Source: Pseudomonas extremaustralis
Lineage (GTDB): Bacteria; Pseudomonadota; Gammaproteobacteria; Pseudomonadales; Pseudomonadaceae
NCBI RefSeq assembly: GCF_900102035.1
Contig: NZ_LT629689.1
Span: 2,542,001 to 2,606,000, forward strand
Length of the DNA: 64,000 nt
Direction of reading: 5' to 3'
Position 1 is the stretch's first letter, and every line of letters starts with the position of its first letter. The notes beneath the pieces were generated by a model. It saw nothing but the letters and a program-made list of their open reading frames with translations, was not told the origin of the DNA and ran no database searches. This document shows, piece after piece, positions 41,832 to 51,675 of the stretch. The position numbers and the translations under genes were made by a program.

Positions 41832-42530
41832 ATGGCAGGTTTCGATAAACGCGTGGCGTCCTATGAAGAAGCCCTTGCAGGCCTGGAAGATGGCATGACC
41901 GTACTCGCTGGCGGCTTTGGCCTGTGCGGCATCCCGGAAAACCTCATCGCCGAGATCAAGCGCAAAGGCACCCGCGACCTGACCGTGGTTTCCAATAACT
42001 GCGGCGTCGACGGTTTTGGCCTGGGCGTACTGCTGGAAGAAAAGCAGATCCGTAAAGTGATCGCATCCTATGTGGGCGAAAACGCCCTGTTCGAGAAGCA
42101 ACTGCTCAGCGGCGAAATAGAAGTGGTGCTCACCCCCCAAGGCACCCTGGCGGAAAAAATGCGCGCCGGCGGCGCTGGGATTCCGGCCTTCTTCACCGCG
42201 ACCGGCGTCGGCACCCCGGTCGCCGAAGGCAAGGAAACCCGTGAATTCAATGGGCGCCCGTACCTGATGGAAGAATCCATCACCGGCGACTTCGCCATCG
42301 TCAAAGGCTGGAAAGCCGACCATTTCGGCAACGTCATCTACCGCCACACCGCCCAGAACTTCAACCCGCTGGCCGCCACTGCCGGCAAGATCACCGTGGT
42401 CGAAGTCGAGGAAATCGTCGAACCGGGCGAGCTGGAACCGTCGCAGATCCACACCCCTGGCATCTACGTCGACCGGATCATCTGCGGCACCTTCGAGAAG
42501 CGCATCGAACAGCGCACCGTCCGCAAATAA
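41832..42530 (+). CDS. 3-oxoacid CoA-transferase subunit A
   Basis: This 232-residue subunit ([20 protein letters not shown]) has the CoA-transferase alpha signature [15 protein letters not shown] and [17 protein letters not shown]. With subunit B it transfers CoA from succinyl-CoA or acetyl-CoA to acetoacetate. ATG 41832 is chosen for AAGAGGT upstream. Next is subunit B after 36 bases, then a thiolase. Whether succinyl-CoA (ScoA/PcaI type) or acetyl-CoA (AtoD type) is the donor is not settled from sequence alone. Confidence 0.93.
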   Translation: MAGFDKRVASYEEALAGLEDGMTVLAGGFGLCGIPENLIAEIKRKGTRDLTVVSNNCGVDGFGLGVLLEEKQIRKVIASYVGENALFEKQLLSGEIEVVLTPQGTLAEKMRAGGAGIPAFFTATGVGTPVAEGKETREFNGRPYLMEESITGDFAIVKGWKADHFGNVIYRHTAQNFNPLAATAGKITVVEVEEIVEPGELEPSQIHTPGIYVDRIICGTFEKRIEQRTVRK

Positions 42531-42566
42531 TCCCTCCAGCCCGAAGAGAATAAGAGGAACAGCACA

Positions 42567-43226
42567 ATGGCTCTCACCCGCGAACAAATGGCTCAACGCG
42601 TCGCCCGCGAAATGCAGGACGGTTTCTACGTCAACCTCGGCATCGGCATTCCGACCCTGGTGGCCAACTACATCCCCGAAGGCATGGAAGTGATGCTGCA
42701 ATCGGAAAACGGCCTGCTGGGCATGGGGCCGTTTCCTACCGAAGACACCATCGATGCCGACATGATCAACGCCGGCAAACAAACCGTGACCGCGCGCATC
42801 GGCGCCTCGATCTTCTCCTCCGCCGAGTCCTTCGCAATGATTCGCGGCGGTCACGTCGACCTCACCGTGCTGGGTGCGTTTGAAGTGGACGTACAGGGCA
42901 ACATCGCGTCTTGGATGATCCCCGGCAAATTGGTCAAAGGCATGGGCGGCGCCATGGACCTGGTGGCCGGGGCGGAAAATATCATCGTGATCATGACCCA
43001 CGCGTCCAAGGACGGTGAGTCCAAGTTACTCAGCCAATGCACCCTGCCGCTGACCGGTGCGCACTGCATCAAACGGGTACTGACGGACCTGGCCTACCTG
43101 GAAATCGACAACGGCGCCTTTATCCTAAAGGAGCGTGCCCCAGGGGTCAGTATTGAAGAGATTGTCAGCAAGACAGCCGGTAAACTGATCGTCCCCGACC
43201 ATGTTCCAGAAATGCAATTCCAGTGA
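42567..43226 (+). CDS. 3-oxoacid CoA-transferase subunit B
   Basis: This 219-residue subunit ([19 protein letters not shown]) has [15 protein letters not shown] and the catalytic Glu in [10 protein letters not shown], plus [15 protein letters not shown] and the [10 protein letters not shown] segment. Subunits A and B form the active enzyme. The gene ends 11 bases before the thiolase start. Operon and context support acetoacetate activation to acetoacetyl-CoA. Confidence 0.93.
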   Translation: MALTREQMAQRVAREMQDGFYVNLGIGIPTLVANYIPEGMEVMLQSENGLLGMGPFPTEDTIDADMINAGKQTVTARIGASIFSSAESFAMIRGGHVDLTVLGAFEVDVQGNIASWMIPGKLVKGMGGAMDLVAGAENIIVIMTHASKDGESKLLSQCTLPLTGAHCIKRVLTDLAYLEIDNGAFILKERAPGVSIEEIVSKTAGKLIVPDHVPEMQFQ

Positions 43227-43237
43227 GGACACATTCC

Positions 43238-44419
43238 ATGCAAGACGTTGTGATTGTTGCTGCCACGCGTACCGCCGTAGGCAGTTTTCAAGGATCGCTG
43301 GCCAGTATCCCGGCACCGGAGTTGGGCGCTGCCGTGATCCGTCGCCTACTGGAGCAGACCGGCCTCGACCCGGCCCAGGTAGATGAAGTGATACTCGGCC
43401 AGGTACTCACAGCAGGCTCGGGCCAGAACCCGGCGCGCCAGGCAACGATCCTCGCCGGCCTGCCCCATGCCGTCCCTGCAATGACCTTGAACAAGGTCTG
43501 CGGCTCGGGCCTCAAGGCCCTGCACCTGGGCGCCCAGGCCATCCGCTGTGGCGATGCCGACGTGGTTATCGCCGGCGGGATGGAGAACATGAGCCTGGCC
43601 CCCTACGTATTGCCTGGCGCGCGCACCGGGTTGCGCATGGGTCACGCCAAGATGATCGACAGCATGATCACCGACGGCCTGTGGGATGCCTTCAACGACT
43701 ACCACATGGGCATCACCGCCGAGAACCTGGTGGACAAGTACGGCATCAGCCGTGAAGCCCAGGACGCCTTCGCCGCCGCGTCCCAGCAAAAAGCCGCCGC
43801 CGCCATCGAAGCCGGTCGCTTTGCCGATGAGATCACCCCGATTCTGATTCCCCAGCGCAAAGGCGATCCGGTGGCGTTCGCCGTCGACGAACAGCCACGT
43901 GCCGGCACCACCGCCGAGTCGTTGGCCAAACTCAAACCCGCGTTCAAGAAAGACGGCAGCGTCACCGCCGGCAACGCATCCAGCCTCAACGACGGCGCCG
44001 CCGCCGTGCTGCTGATGAGCGCCGACAAGGCCAAGGCCCTTGGCCTGCCCGTGCTGGCACGTATCGCCAGCTACGCCAATGCCGGCGTCGACCCGGCCAT
44101 CATGGGCATCGGCCCGGTCTCGGCCACTCGTCGCTGCCTGGACAAAGCCGGCTGGAGCGTGAGCGACCTGGATCTGGTCGAAGCCAACGAAGCCTTTGCC
44201 GCGCAATCCCTGGCGGTGGCCAAAGAGCTGGAATGGGACACCGACAAGGTCAACGTCAACGGCGGCGCAATTGCCATTGGCCACCCGATCGGCGCGTCAG
44301 GCTGCCGCATTCTGGTGAGCCTGCTGCATGAAATGATCAAACGCGACGCCAAGAAAGGCTTGGCGACGTTGTGCATCGGTGGCGGTCAAGGCGTAGCCCT
44401 CGCCCTCGAGCGCAACTGA
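43238..44419 (+). CDS. Acetyl-CoA C-acetyltransferase (thiolase)
   Basis: The 393-residue thiolase II-type enzyme starts [20 protein letters not shown] (43238, GAGGAC upstream). The nucleophile Cys is in [14 protein letters not shown]. The C-terminal [12 protein letters not shown] and [12 protein letters not shown] carry the second His and Cys. It cleaves acetoacetyl-CoA to two acetyl-CoA with CoA. With the CoA-transferase it makes a ketone-body degradation module, likely under control of the divergent LysR. Confidence 0.95.
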   Translation: MQDVVIVAATRTAVGSFQGSLASIPAPELGAAVIRRLLEQTGLDPAQVDEVILGQVLTAGSGQNPARQATILAGLPHAVPAMTLNKVCGSGLKALHLGAQAIRCGDADVVIAGGMENMSLAPYVLPGARTGLRMGHAKMIDSMITDGLWDAFNDYHMGITAENLVDKYGISREAQDAFAAASQQKAAAAIEAGRFADEITPILIPQRKGDPVAFAVDEQPRAGTTAESLAKLKPAFKKDGSVTAGNASSLNDGAAAVLLMSADKAKALGLPVLARIASYANAGVDPAIMGIGPVSATRRCLDKAGWSVSDLDLVEANEAFAAQSLAVAKELEWDTDKVNVNGGAIAIGHPIGASGCRILVSLLHEMIKRDAKKGLATLCIGGGQGVALALERN

Positions 44420-44429
44420 TGATGCAGGC

Positions 44430-44507
44430 GCGGGCTTGCTGATAACGCCGCGTGCTTGGTAGTACGCGGCGCCTGTCGGTTCTTCGCGAGCAAGCTCGCT
44501 CCTACAA
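44430..44507. repeat. REP element(s) after the thiolase gene
   Basis: A left copy (ATGCAGGCGCGGGCTTGCTG) is degraded. The right copy is a good TTCGCGAGCAAGCTCGCTCC-TAC (44482-44505). The region sits at the operon end. Confidence 0.75.
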
Positions 44508-44530
44508 AAAAGCTGTAATGCGTCATACCG

Positions 44531-44566
44531 AAAAGGCCTGGTTCCACGAAAAACCAGGCCTTTTCT
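44531..44566. terminator. Bidirectional Rho-independent terminator
   Basis: AAAAGGCCTGGTT (44531-44543) pairs with AACCAGGCCTTTT (44552-44564) around CCACGAAA. It separates the thiolase operon from the convergent thioesterase gene. Confidence 0.9.
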
Positions 44567-44572
44567 TTATCC

Positions 44573-44992
44573 TCATTCCCGTTCCTGCGGTACCGCAAAT
44601 ACTGCACTTGCCCGTGCCACCACCTTGTCTTCGACCTGCAAAGCCGCCGTGGCGAACGCCATCTGTCGCCCTCTTTTGTGATGTTCCAAGCGCACCACAA
44701 TCCACTCCCCCATTTGCGCCGCCCCCAGGTAGTCCATGGTCATGCTCGCGGTAATCAGCGGCAACGGCGGTGCGCTGGAGAACGCCATGGCATAGCCCAT
44801 GCCGACATCCGCCAGCGTCGCCAACACCCCGCCATGCACGGTGCCGCGCCCATTGGCGTGACGATTATCAGCGCGCAAGCCGATTTCCAGTTGCACACCT
44901 TCGCCCCGGCAGTACGCCGGGCCCAACAGATCAAGCAGCGGGCTGCTACGGGGTAGCGACACAAAACCTTCGGGGATGGCATAAGTGATCAC
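44573..44992 (-). CDS. PaaI-family hotdog thioesterase
   Basis: This 139-residue hotdog-fold protein has VHGGVLATLADVGMGYA, carrying the PaaI Asp and HGG motif, followed by a central long helix and strands TASMTMDYL and VRLEHHKRG. It hydrolyses acyl-CoA thioesters; the chain length preference is unknown. The gene is convergent with the thiolase operon. It might be a housekeeping thioesterase rather than part of that pathway. Confidence 0.88.
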   Translation of the reverse strand: MITYAIPEGFVSLPRSSPLLDLLGPAYCRGEGVQLEIGLRADNRHANGRGTVHGGVLATLADVGMGYAMAFSSAPPLPLITASMTMDYLGAAQMGEWIVVRLEHHKRGRQMAFATAALQVEDKVVARASAVFAVPQERE

Positions 44993-45082
44993 GGCGATGG
45001 CCTCCTTGGCTGAGGCCTGAGGTTTAACCCAGGCCGACAGCGCCCGCCATCAAAATCCATCTCACCAATCGACAGCAATAAG

Positions 45083-46168
45083 CTAGCGCTTCATACAGCG
45101 TTGATAGCGCTCATCCACGCGCTTGGCGAACCATGCCGTGGTGAGGTTGCGGGTGATCTTGGGGCTCTTGAGCACAATGCCCGGCAGGATCGCCCGAGGC
45201 ATTGGCTTGCCGGCGGCTTTGTCGGCCAGGGCGAACACGCGGTTGTAGAGAGGGGTATCTTCAAAAGCCAGCTGCTCGCCCTGTTCCAACTGGCTGCGGA
45301 TGCTGGGGTTGCGCATATCCAGCTTCGCGCCCAGTGAGCGCACCGCCAATTCGGTGGTGCCAGGCAACAGTGAACCATAGCGAATCAAATCCCCATCCAG
45401 CGCCAGGTCGGTGCCCGAGACACGGCTGACGGCTGCCTGAAATGCTGCGTTTCGGCTGGCGTACCAACCGGCATTGAAGTCGGCAAAGCGGTACAGCGGC
45501 TGGTCGTAGTTCACCGAATAACCAAGCAGGTGGGCGATGCCGAAGTACATTCCGCCGCGGCGGGTGAACACTTCGCGACGAATCGTGCCATCGACCGTGT
45601 AGGGATAACCCCGCGCCTGTTTCTGCGCAAAGTCGATGCTCACCTGCATGGGACCCGCGGTGTGCACCGGGTTGAAACCGCCAAACAGCGTGTTACCCAA
45701 AGGCACCATGCTGATGAAGTCATCGAAGATTCCGCTGAGGTCCTTCTCCGTGCGTGCGGCGCTCAGGCGATCGGCGTAGGACTTGCCGGTGGGCGAACGC
45801 AGTTGCAAGGCGCTGCGCACCACAAAGGCCGGCACATGGACCTTGCCGGCACGGCGCAGGATTTCGTCCTGGGCGATCTTGCCCATGTTGGGTACGGGTG
45901 GGTCGACTTGATAGGTGGATTCTTGCTCGGTCACCGCCAGCACGGCGCAGATATTCTCCGTGCTGGGGTAGATTTTCTGGGTGTCGAAGGCGGTGTAGAT
46001 GTCTTGGGCCCAACCATTACGGTCCGCCACCGTCGTCGGCAGCAGCCCCACGATCTGCGCTTTCACCTCGGCTTCGCTGCGTTGCGGTTGCTGCGGGTTG
46101 CGGGTAGTAGAACAGCCGGCCAGCACCAGCAAAGTCGTGAGGCATAGGATCAGACGGCTTGGGTACAT
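45083..46168 (-). CDS. DUF1615 family lipoprotein
   Basis: The 361-residue protein starts at MYPSRLILCLTTLLVLAGC, a lipoprotein signal with lipobox LAGC. The mature part (SEAEVKAQIVGLLPTTVADR, CAVLAVTEQESTYQVDP) matches DUF1615, a lysozyme-like/transglycosylase-like family with a possible catalytic Glu in TEQEST. It should be anchored to the outer or inner membrane. An open frame upstream of the signal exists but is not homologous. Function is not established. Confidence 0.85.
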   Translation of the reverse strand: MYPSRLILCLTTLLVLAGCSTTRNPQQPQRSEAEVKAQIVGLLPTTVADRNGWAQDIYTAFDTQKIYPSTENICAVLAVTEQESTYQVDPPVPNMGKIAQDEILRRAGKVHVPAFVVRSALQLRSPTGKSYADRLSAARTEKDLSGIFDDFISMVPLGNTLFGGFNPVHTAGPMQVSIDFAQKQARGYPYTVDGTIRREVFTRRGGMYFGIAHLLGYSVNYDQPLYRFADFNAGWYASRNAAFQAAVSRVSGTDLALDGDLIRYGSLLPGTTELAVRSLGAKLDMRNPSIRSQLEQGEQLAFEDTPLYNRVFALADKAAGKPMPRAILPGIVLKSPKITRNLTTAWFAKRVDERYQRCMKR

Positions 46169-46314
46169 GAGGCTTCCTTGGATAACGACGGGCCAGGCAT
46201 TGCCGATATTGACAGGTAAGTCTGACCGGGGTTCGCCGGACGGCCCTACTCGCCAGTTGCAACCGCATGTGGCAGGATCGCTCGTCGACCATTCGTACAA
46301 GGAATTTGAATGCC

Positions 46315-46929
46315 ATGCTCAGTATGAACTTCCTCATCACCTGCCTGATCGTCGTGCTGATTCCCGGTACCGGCGTGATCTTTACCGTGTCCACAGGCCT
46401 CACGGCCGGCAAACGCGCCAGCCTGTTTGCCGCACTGGGCTGCACATTGGGAATCCTCCCCCATTTGCTGGCGTCCGTCCTTGGCCTTTCCGCGCTGCTG
46501 CATACCAGCGCATTGGCGTTTGAAGCACTCAAATATGCGGGCGTCGCCTACCTGTTGTATCTGGCTTACGCCACCTGGCGTGACCGTTCGGCCTTCGCCG
46601 TGAATGACGCACCGACGCGAGCCACTGCCCACGGGCTGATGATTCGCGGTTTTCTGCTGAATATTCTCAACCCCAAGCTGACCATTTTCTTCCTGGCCTT
46701 CCTGCCTCAGTTCGTCACGCCCGACAGCACGGCGCCGGCCCTGCAGATGCTGGTGTTGAGTGGCGTGTTTATGGCGATGACATTGGCTGTGTTTGTGATC
46801 TATGGCCTGCTGGCCAATGGTTTTCGTCGCGCGGTGATCGAATCGCCACGGGTGCAGAATTGGCTGCGTCGCAGTTTTGCCGCGGCATTCGCGGGGCTGG
46901 GCTTGAACCTGGCGTTTGCACAGCGCTGA
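46315..46929 (+). CDS. LysE-family amino-acid exporter
   Basis: The 204-residue membrane protein of the RhtB/LysE type shows about six helices and the family motifs LIPGTGVIFTVSTGLTAGKR and NPKLTIFFLAFLPQFV. The substrate (homoserine, threonine, lysine or other) cannot be told. ATG 46315 with AAGGAA upstream is chosen; a second ATG lies at 46324. It diverges from the DUF1615 lipoprotein. Confidence 0.9.
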   Translation: MLSMNFLITCLIVVLIPGTGVIFTVSTGLTAGKRASLFAALGCTLGILPHLLASVLGLSALLHTSALAFEALKYAGVAYLLYLAYATWRDRSAFAVNDAPTRATAHGLMIRGFLLNILNPKLTIFFLAFLPQFVTPDSTAPALQMLVLSGVFMAMTLAVFVIYGLLANGFRRAVIESPRVQNWLRRSFAAAFAGLGLNLAFAQR

Positions 46930-46940
46930 AAGACCTACCC

Positions 46941-46969
46941 GTGGCGAGCAGGCTTGCCCTGCTCGCCAC
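46941..46969. repeat. REP-like perfect hairpin (GAGCAGG type)
   Basis: GTGGCGAGCAGG (46941-46952) pairs perfectly with CCTGCTCGCCAC (46958-46969) around CTTGC. There is no T-run on either side, so it is a REP palindrome rather than a Rho-independent terminator, though it may stabilise transcript ends. Confidence 0.75.
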
Positions 46970-46986
46970 GGTATTACGCCACTTAT

Positions 46987-47961
46987 TTAGATCCCGGCCA
47001 GCGCCAGGTCCATGGCGAAGTAAGTGAAGATCAGGTCCGCACCGGCACGCTTGATCGAACCGAGGGTTTCACGCACCACGCGGTCCTCGTCGATCGCCCC
47101 AGCCTGGGCGCCGAACTTGATCATCGCGTATTCGCCGCTGACCTGATACGCCGCCACCGGCAGGCGCGAGGCTTCGCGGATGTCGCGGATGATGTCGAGG
47201 TAGGCACCGGCCGGCTTGACCATCAGTGCATCCGCGCCTTCCTGCTCGTCCAGCAGCGACTCGCGCACGGCTTCGCGGCGGTTCATCGGGTTCATCTGGT
47301 AGCTTTTGCGGTCGCCCTTGAGCGCACTGCCACCGGCTTCGCGGAACGGGCCGTAAAGGGCCGAGGCGAATTTGGTGGAGTAGGCCATGATCGGGATGTG
47401 GGTGAAACCGGCGTCATCCAGGGCGCGGCGAATCGCCTGGACCTGACCGTCCATCGCCGCCGACGGCGCGATCACATCGGCACCGGCGCGGGCGGCGGCC
47501 ACGGCTTGCTTGCCGAGGTTGACCAGGGTCGCATCGTTGTCGACATGGGCACCGTGCATCACACCGCAGTGGCCGTGATCGGTGTATTCACAAAAGCAGG
47601 TGTCGGACATCACAACCATTTCCGGCACGGCGTCCTTGATGATCGAGGACATGCGCGACACCAGGCCGCGCTCCTTCCAGGTGTCGCTGCCGCTGGCATC
47701 CAGGTGGTGGGACACACCAAACGTCATCACCGACTTGATCCCGGCGCGGGCATAGCGCTCGATTTCGCCGGCCAGCTTTTTCTCAGGGATACGCTTCACA
47801 CCCGGCATGCTGGTAATCGGCACAAAGTCGTCGATTTCTTCTTCGACGAAAATCGGCAGCACCAGATCATTGAGGGTGAACTCGGTTTCCTGGAACAAGC
47901 CACGCAGCTCAGGGGAGCGGCGCAGGCGACGTGGGCGGGCTTGGGGGAACTGGCTGATCAT
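46987..47961 (-). CDS. hemB: Delta-aminolevulinic acid dehydratase (porphobilinogen synthase), zinc type
   Basis: The 324-residue enzyme condenses two 5-aminolevulinates to porphobilinogen in heme synthesis. Its metal site reads [15 protein letters not shown], three Cys that bind zinc, as in E. coli. The Mg-type Pseudomonas enzyme has Asp/Ala here. The active-site lysines are in [10 protein letters not shown] and [10 protein letters not shown]. Since Pseudomonas genomes usually also carry an Mg-type hemB elsewhere, this is likely the second copy. The gene is isolated from other heme genes. Confidence 0.95.
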   Translation of the reverse strand: MISQFPQARPRRLRRSPELRGLFQETEFTLNDLVLPIFVEEEIDDFVPITSMPGVKRIPEKKLAGEIERYARAGIKSVMTFGVSHHLDASGSDTWKERGLVSRMSSIIKDAVPEMVVMSDTCFCEYTDHGHCGVMHGAHVDNDATLVNLGKQAVAAARAGADVIAPSAAMDGQVQAIRRALDDAGFTHIPIMAYSTKFASALYGPFREAGGSALKGDRKSYQMNPMNRREAVRESLLDEQEGADALMVKPAGAYLDIIRDIREASRLPVAAYQVSGEYAMIKFGAQAGAIDEDRVVRETLGSIKRAGADLIFTYFAMDLALAGI

Positions 47962-48077
47962 GGCTTTCCTGGCTAAAGACTGAAAACTGTGGGGCGAAAG
48001 CTTATGCCCCTTGGCCCCGGCAGCACAAATGCCCGGGGACCAACAGTGTATTGCGAGGCCCGGAATAATTCATTGAT

Positions 48078-48920
48078 CTAAAGCTGTAGACGCCCTTCGA
48101 TGCACGCTACAACCGCCCCGCCGACCCAGATTTCATCGCCCTGGCGCTCGATACGCAGGCGCCCCGCGCGCCCCATGGCCGTGCCCTGGCTGACCACATA
48201 GCGCTCGGGCGCCAGCCCCTCGCTCAACAACCATTGCGCAACGCCAGCGTTCAAACTGCCGGTGGCCGGGTCCTCCTGGGCGCCATCGCCTGCAATAAAG
48301 GCACGCACCTCGAAGTGCGCCTCGACATCGTCGCGGACAGGGTCGCACGGGGCGATCACGCCCACGGCCAGTCCCATCAACTGCGAATAGTCCGGCTGCA
48401 AGTCCAGCACTTGAGTGCGCTCGGCCAACATCACCGCCAGCCAGCCCGCACCGTTATCGACCCACTGACTACGTACAATCGCCCCTGGCGCCAGGCCCAG
48501 CCCCAGGCGCACACGCTCCAGCAACGGCGCCTCCACCGCGCCCGAGCGCAACAACGGCGGCGCAATAAACGCCAGCTCATCCCCTTGGCGGCGGACGCGC
48601 ACCAAGCCGATTTCACACTCCTGGATGATCTCCGCGCCCTTCGCCACGCCCCCGGCCTGCAGCCATGCCTGGCAACTGCCCAGCGTTGGATGCCCGGCGA
48701 AAGGCAGTTCCTTCAAGGTGGTGAAAATTCTTACCCGGTAGTCAGCCCGAGGATCGCGGGGCGTCAGCAAAAACGTGGTTTCACTGAGGTTGGTCCACTT
48801 GGCAAAGTCAGCCATCTGCTGGTCACTGAGGCTGTCTGCCCCTAGTACCACCGCCAGCGGGTTGCCTTTGAGCGGCACGTTACTGAAGACATCCAATTGT
48901 TTGAAAGCGAAAGTCGGCAT
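48078..48920 (-). CDS. PhzF-family isomerase
   Basis: The 280-residue PhzF-like protein has the start QLDVFSNVPLKGNPLAVVL, the catalytic Glu in LSETTFLL, FAGHPTLGSCQAWL and DPATGSLNAGVAQWLL. PhzF enzymes isomerise trans-2,3-dihydro-3-hydroxyanthranilate or related acids; for most homologues the substrate is unknown. It lies 3 bases downstream of a GST-like gene on the same strand. Confidence 0.9.
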   Translation of the reverse strand: MPTFAFKQLDVFSNVPLKGNPLAVVLGADSLSDQQMADFAKWTNLSETTFLLTPRDPRADYRVRIFTTLKELPFAGHPTLGSCQAWLQAGGVAKGAEIIQECEIGLVRVRRQGDELAFIAPPLLRSGAVEAPLLERVRLGLGLAPGAIVRSQWVDNGAGWLAVMLAERTQVLDLQPDYSQLMGLAVGVIAPCDPVRDDVEAHFEVRAFIAGDGAQEDPATGSLNAGVAQWLLSEGLAPERYVVSQGTAMGRAGRLRIERQGDEIWVGGAVVACIEGRLQL

Positions 48921-48923
48921 GCG

Positions 48924-49622
48924 TCAGCTCGGAATATTCAGGCCACGGATCACTGCCGGCCGGGCGACAAAGCCATCCAGCGCGCGCAGTACATTGGGGA
49001 AGTCAGCGATACCCACCAGGTCGCCCGACTCGTAGAAGCCAATCAGGTTGCGAATCCAGGGGAAGGTGGCGATGTCGGCGATGCTGTACTCGTCGCCCAT
49101 GATCCAGGTGCGGCCCAGCAGGCGTTTCTCCAGCACCCCGAGCAAGCGCCGGGATTCGGCGGCATAACGGTCGCGGGGGCGCTTGTCTTCATAGGCCTTG
49201 CCGGCGAACTTGTTGAAGAAACCCAACTGGCCAAACATCGGGCCGATACCCGCCATCTGGAACATCAGCCATTGAATCGTTTCATAACGTGTCGCCGGAT
49301 CTTCGGAGAGCAGTTGGCTGGTTTTTTCCGCCAGGTAGATCAGGATCGCGCCGGACTCGAACAACGCCAACGGCTGGCCGCCGGGGCCATCGGGGTCGAT
49401 GATCGCGGGGATTTTGTTGTTGGGGCTCAGGGACAAAAACTCGGGGGACAACTGGTCCTGGGTCTCGAAACTGACCTTGTGGGCCTCATAGGGCAGGCCC
49501 AGCTCTTCGAGCATGATCGAGACTTTTACCCCATTGGGCGTAGGCAGCGAGTACAGTTGCAGGCGCTCCGGATGCTGGGCGGGCCATTTACTGTTGATCG
49601 GGAAGGCGGCGATTGGATTCAT
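48924..49622 (-). CDS. Glutathione S-transferase family protein (YghU/YfcG-like)
   Basis: The 232-residue protein starts MNPIAAFPINSKWPAQHPER at 49622. The N-terminal thioredoxin-like domain contains TPNGVKVSIMLEELG, NNKIPAIIDP and ALFESGAILIYLA. The C-terminal helical domain follows with FGQLGFFNKFAGK. Disulfide-reductase or glutathione-dependent roles are known for YghU/YfcG-type proteins. It forms a pair with phzF-like. An open frame upstream is longer but not homologous. Confidence 0.88.
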   Translation of the reverse strand: MNPIAAFPINSKWPAQHPERLQLYSLPTPNGVKVSIMLEELGLPYEAHKVSFETQDQLSPEFLSLSPNNKIPAIIDPDGPGGQPLALFESGAILIYLAEKTSQLLSEDPATRYETIQWLMFQMAGIGPMFGQLGFFNKFAGKAYEDKRPRDRYAAESRRLLGVLEKRLLGRTWIMGDEYSIADIATFPWIRNLIGFYESGDLVGIADFPNVLRALDGFVARPAVIRGLNIPS

Positions 49623-49873
49623 CGAGATGTCCCTTGGCGTAAAGCCGTCATGATAGCCATCTGTCCTAGGTCCTGCATGAGTCATCAATACGCAACATCC
49701 GCGGACTAATGTCCCGCGTGGGCGAACCAATGGGCCCATGCACACTCTCAAGTGCGCACTGACGGTGAAAGGAGGTACCTCGCTCGATCGACAGGGAATA
49801 CCGCAGAACGCCATTGGCGTGACTGGGGCCGGGCTTGTCTACCCTCATCCGAAGCACTGAAGGCTCCCAACTA

Positions 49874-50575
49874 ATGACAATCAAGCCTCTGAGCCTTGCG
49901 CCGCGCCTGAAACGCTATTGCTACTTCATGTTGCCCCTATTGCTGGTTGGCGGCGCCATCGGCCTGGCCCTGGAGTCACGCTCCAGCCGCGCCGAACCGG
50001 TGGACGGCGTGCAAACCCTGGTGTTCCTGCGCCATGGTGAAAAACCCGCCGGTGGCCTGGGCCAACTCAATTGCCAGGGGCTCAACCGGGCAATGAACCT
50101 GGCCACGGTATTGCCGGAAAAGTTCGGCAAGGCCAACTTCGTCTTCGCTGCCAACCCGACGCGCAATGTCGAGGAGGGCGAGCAGGACAACTCATACAGC
50201 TACATTCGCCCCCTGATGACCATCAGCCCCAGCGCCATCAAGCTGGGCCTGCCGGTGAACATCAAGTTTTCCGCGAATGACACCAGCGCCCTCGCTGACG
50301 AACTCGTCGAAAACAAGTACCACAACGCCATCATCTACACCGCCTGGTCCCACGGCTATCTGCCGGAGCTGATCAACAAGGTGGCCAGCGAAGCATCGGG
50401 CGAAAAGCACACCATCACCGCCGACTGGTCCGGCAGCGACTACGACACCCTGTATGTGCTGACGCTGACCTGGCACAACGGCAAGGCCTCGTTGCTGAGC
50501 CGCAACTACAAGCAGGGCTTGAACCATGGTGAAGAAACCTGCCCTGAAGCGACGCAGGTGAGTGTCGAGCGCTGA
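49874..50575 (+). CDS. Histidine phosphatase-superfamily protein with N-terminal membrane anchor
   Basis: The protein has 233 residues. An N-terminal basic stretch and one membrane helix (YCYFMLPLLLVGGAIGLAL) precede the RHG motif VFLRHGEKPAGGLGQLNCQG. The second His may be in WSHGYLPEL. The phosphatase domain would face the periplasm. I can identify the superfamily but not the substrate. ATG 49874 follows GAAGG. Confidence 0.8.
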   Translation: MTIKPLSLAPRLKRYCYFMLPLLLVGGAIGLALESRSSRAEPVDGVQTLVFLRHGEKPAGGLGQLNCQGLNRAMNLATVLPEKFGKANFVFAANPTRNVEEGEQDNSYSYIRPLMTISPSAIKLGLPVNIKFSANDTSALADELVENKYHNAIIYTAWSHGYLPELINKVASEASGEKHTITADWSGSDYDTLYVLTLTWHNGKASLLSRNYKQGLNHGEETCPEATQVSVER

Positions 50576-50619
50576 CAGCGTATGATGCGCCGCTATTGAC
50601 TCATCTGCGGACGCTCATC

Positions 50620-51675
50620 ATGCCCAACCTCACTTCCACCCAGCCCGTCCGGGGCTGGTCGTTCTGGTGGAAACCAGCGTTGTTCCTGATAGTCGCCTGC
50701 GTCGGCCTCTATTACGTGAAATGGTCGCCGTACTACTTCAAGGCATTTGTGGCGGCCGATAACCACAGCATCGGCGCGTCGATTCTCAACGACCAACAAA
50801 GCTCGCCACTGGCTGCGGCGCTGGCCTATGCCCAGGTGTATTTCCTGGCGATCTGGAAGGCTGCGGTGCTGGCGGTGATCCTCGGCTCGCTGCTGCAAGT
50901 GCTGATTCCCCGTGACTGGTTGCTGCGCCTGTTCGGCCGCGCCGGGCTGGGCTCGACCCTGCGCGGTGGACTGTTCGCCTTGCCGGGGATGATGTGCAGT
51001 TGCTGTGCGGCGCCGGTGGCGGCGGGCATGCGGCGCCAACAGGTATCTGTAGGCGCGGCGCTGGCGTTCTGGATCGCCAACCCGGTGCTGAACCCCGCGA
51101 CCCTGGTGTTCATGGGGTTCGTGCTGGGCTGGGGCTTTACCGCCCTGCGGCTGGTGGCGGGAATCGTGCTGGTGGTGGGCGTGTCCCTGGTGGCACAGCG
51201 CATTGCCCGGCCTGAACAAGTACCGGAAGCGGCGTTGGACGCGGTGGCCGAGGTCAGTACCGTCGAATCGCAACCGTTTTTCAGTCGCTGGTTGCGCACC
51301 CTGTGGCAGCTGTTCTGGAGCACCATCCCGATCTATATCCTGGCGGTGCTGATCCTCGGCGCGGCGCGGGTCTGGCTGTTTCCCCATGTGGACGGGGCGA
51401 TGGCCGACAACCTGATATGGCTGGTACCGCTGGCCATTGTCGGCACGCTGTTTGTGATTCCGACAGCGGCAGAGATTCCTATCGTACAAACCATGATGAC
51501 CCTGGGCATGGGCACCGGCCCGGCCGTCGCCCTACTCATGACCCTGCCCAGCGTCAGCCTGCCGTCGCTGCTGATGCTGCGCAAGGATTTCGACGCGCGG
51601 GTGCTGGTGACGGTGGCCGGGTTGACCATGCTGATGGGCGTGGTTTGCGGGTTGATCGGGGCGTTTATCCTCTGA
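50620..51675 (+). CDS. Predicted permease (YraQ/ArsP-like, DUF318)
   Basis: The 351-residue protein has about eight to nine helices and the family motif [17 protein letters not shown], with paired Cys residues, then [13 protein letters not shown]. Some relatives (ArsP) export trivalent organoarsenicals, but no ars genes lie nearby. ATG 50620 ([13 protein letters not shown]) is chosen. The gene ends 10 bases into the convergent mnmH end. Confidence 0.85.
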   Translation: MPNLTSTQPVRGWSFWWKPALFLIVACVGLYYVKWSPYYFKAFVAADNHSIGASILNDQQSSPLAAALAYAQVYFLAIWKAAVLAVILGSLLQVLIPRDWLLRLFGRAGLGSTLRGGLFALPGMMCSCCAAPVAAGMRRQQVSVGAALAFWIANPVLNPATLVFMGFVLGWGFTALRLVAGIVLVVGVSLVAQRIARPEQVPEAALDAVAEVSTVESQPFFSRWLRTLWQLFWSTIPIYILAVLILGAARVWLFPHVDGAMADNLIWLVPLAIVGTLFVIPTAAEIPIVQTMMTLGMGTGPAVALLMTLPSVSLPSLLMLRKDFDARVLVTVAGLTMLMGVVCGLIGAFIL

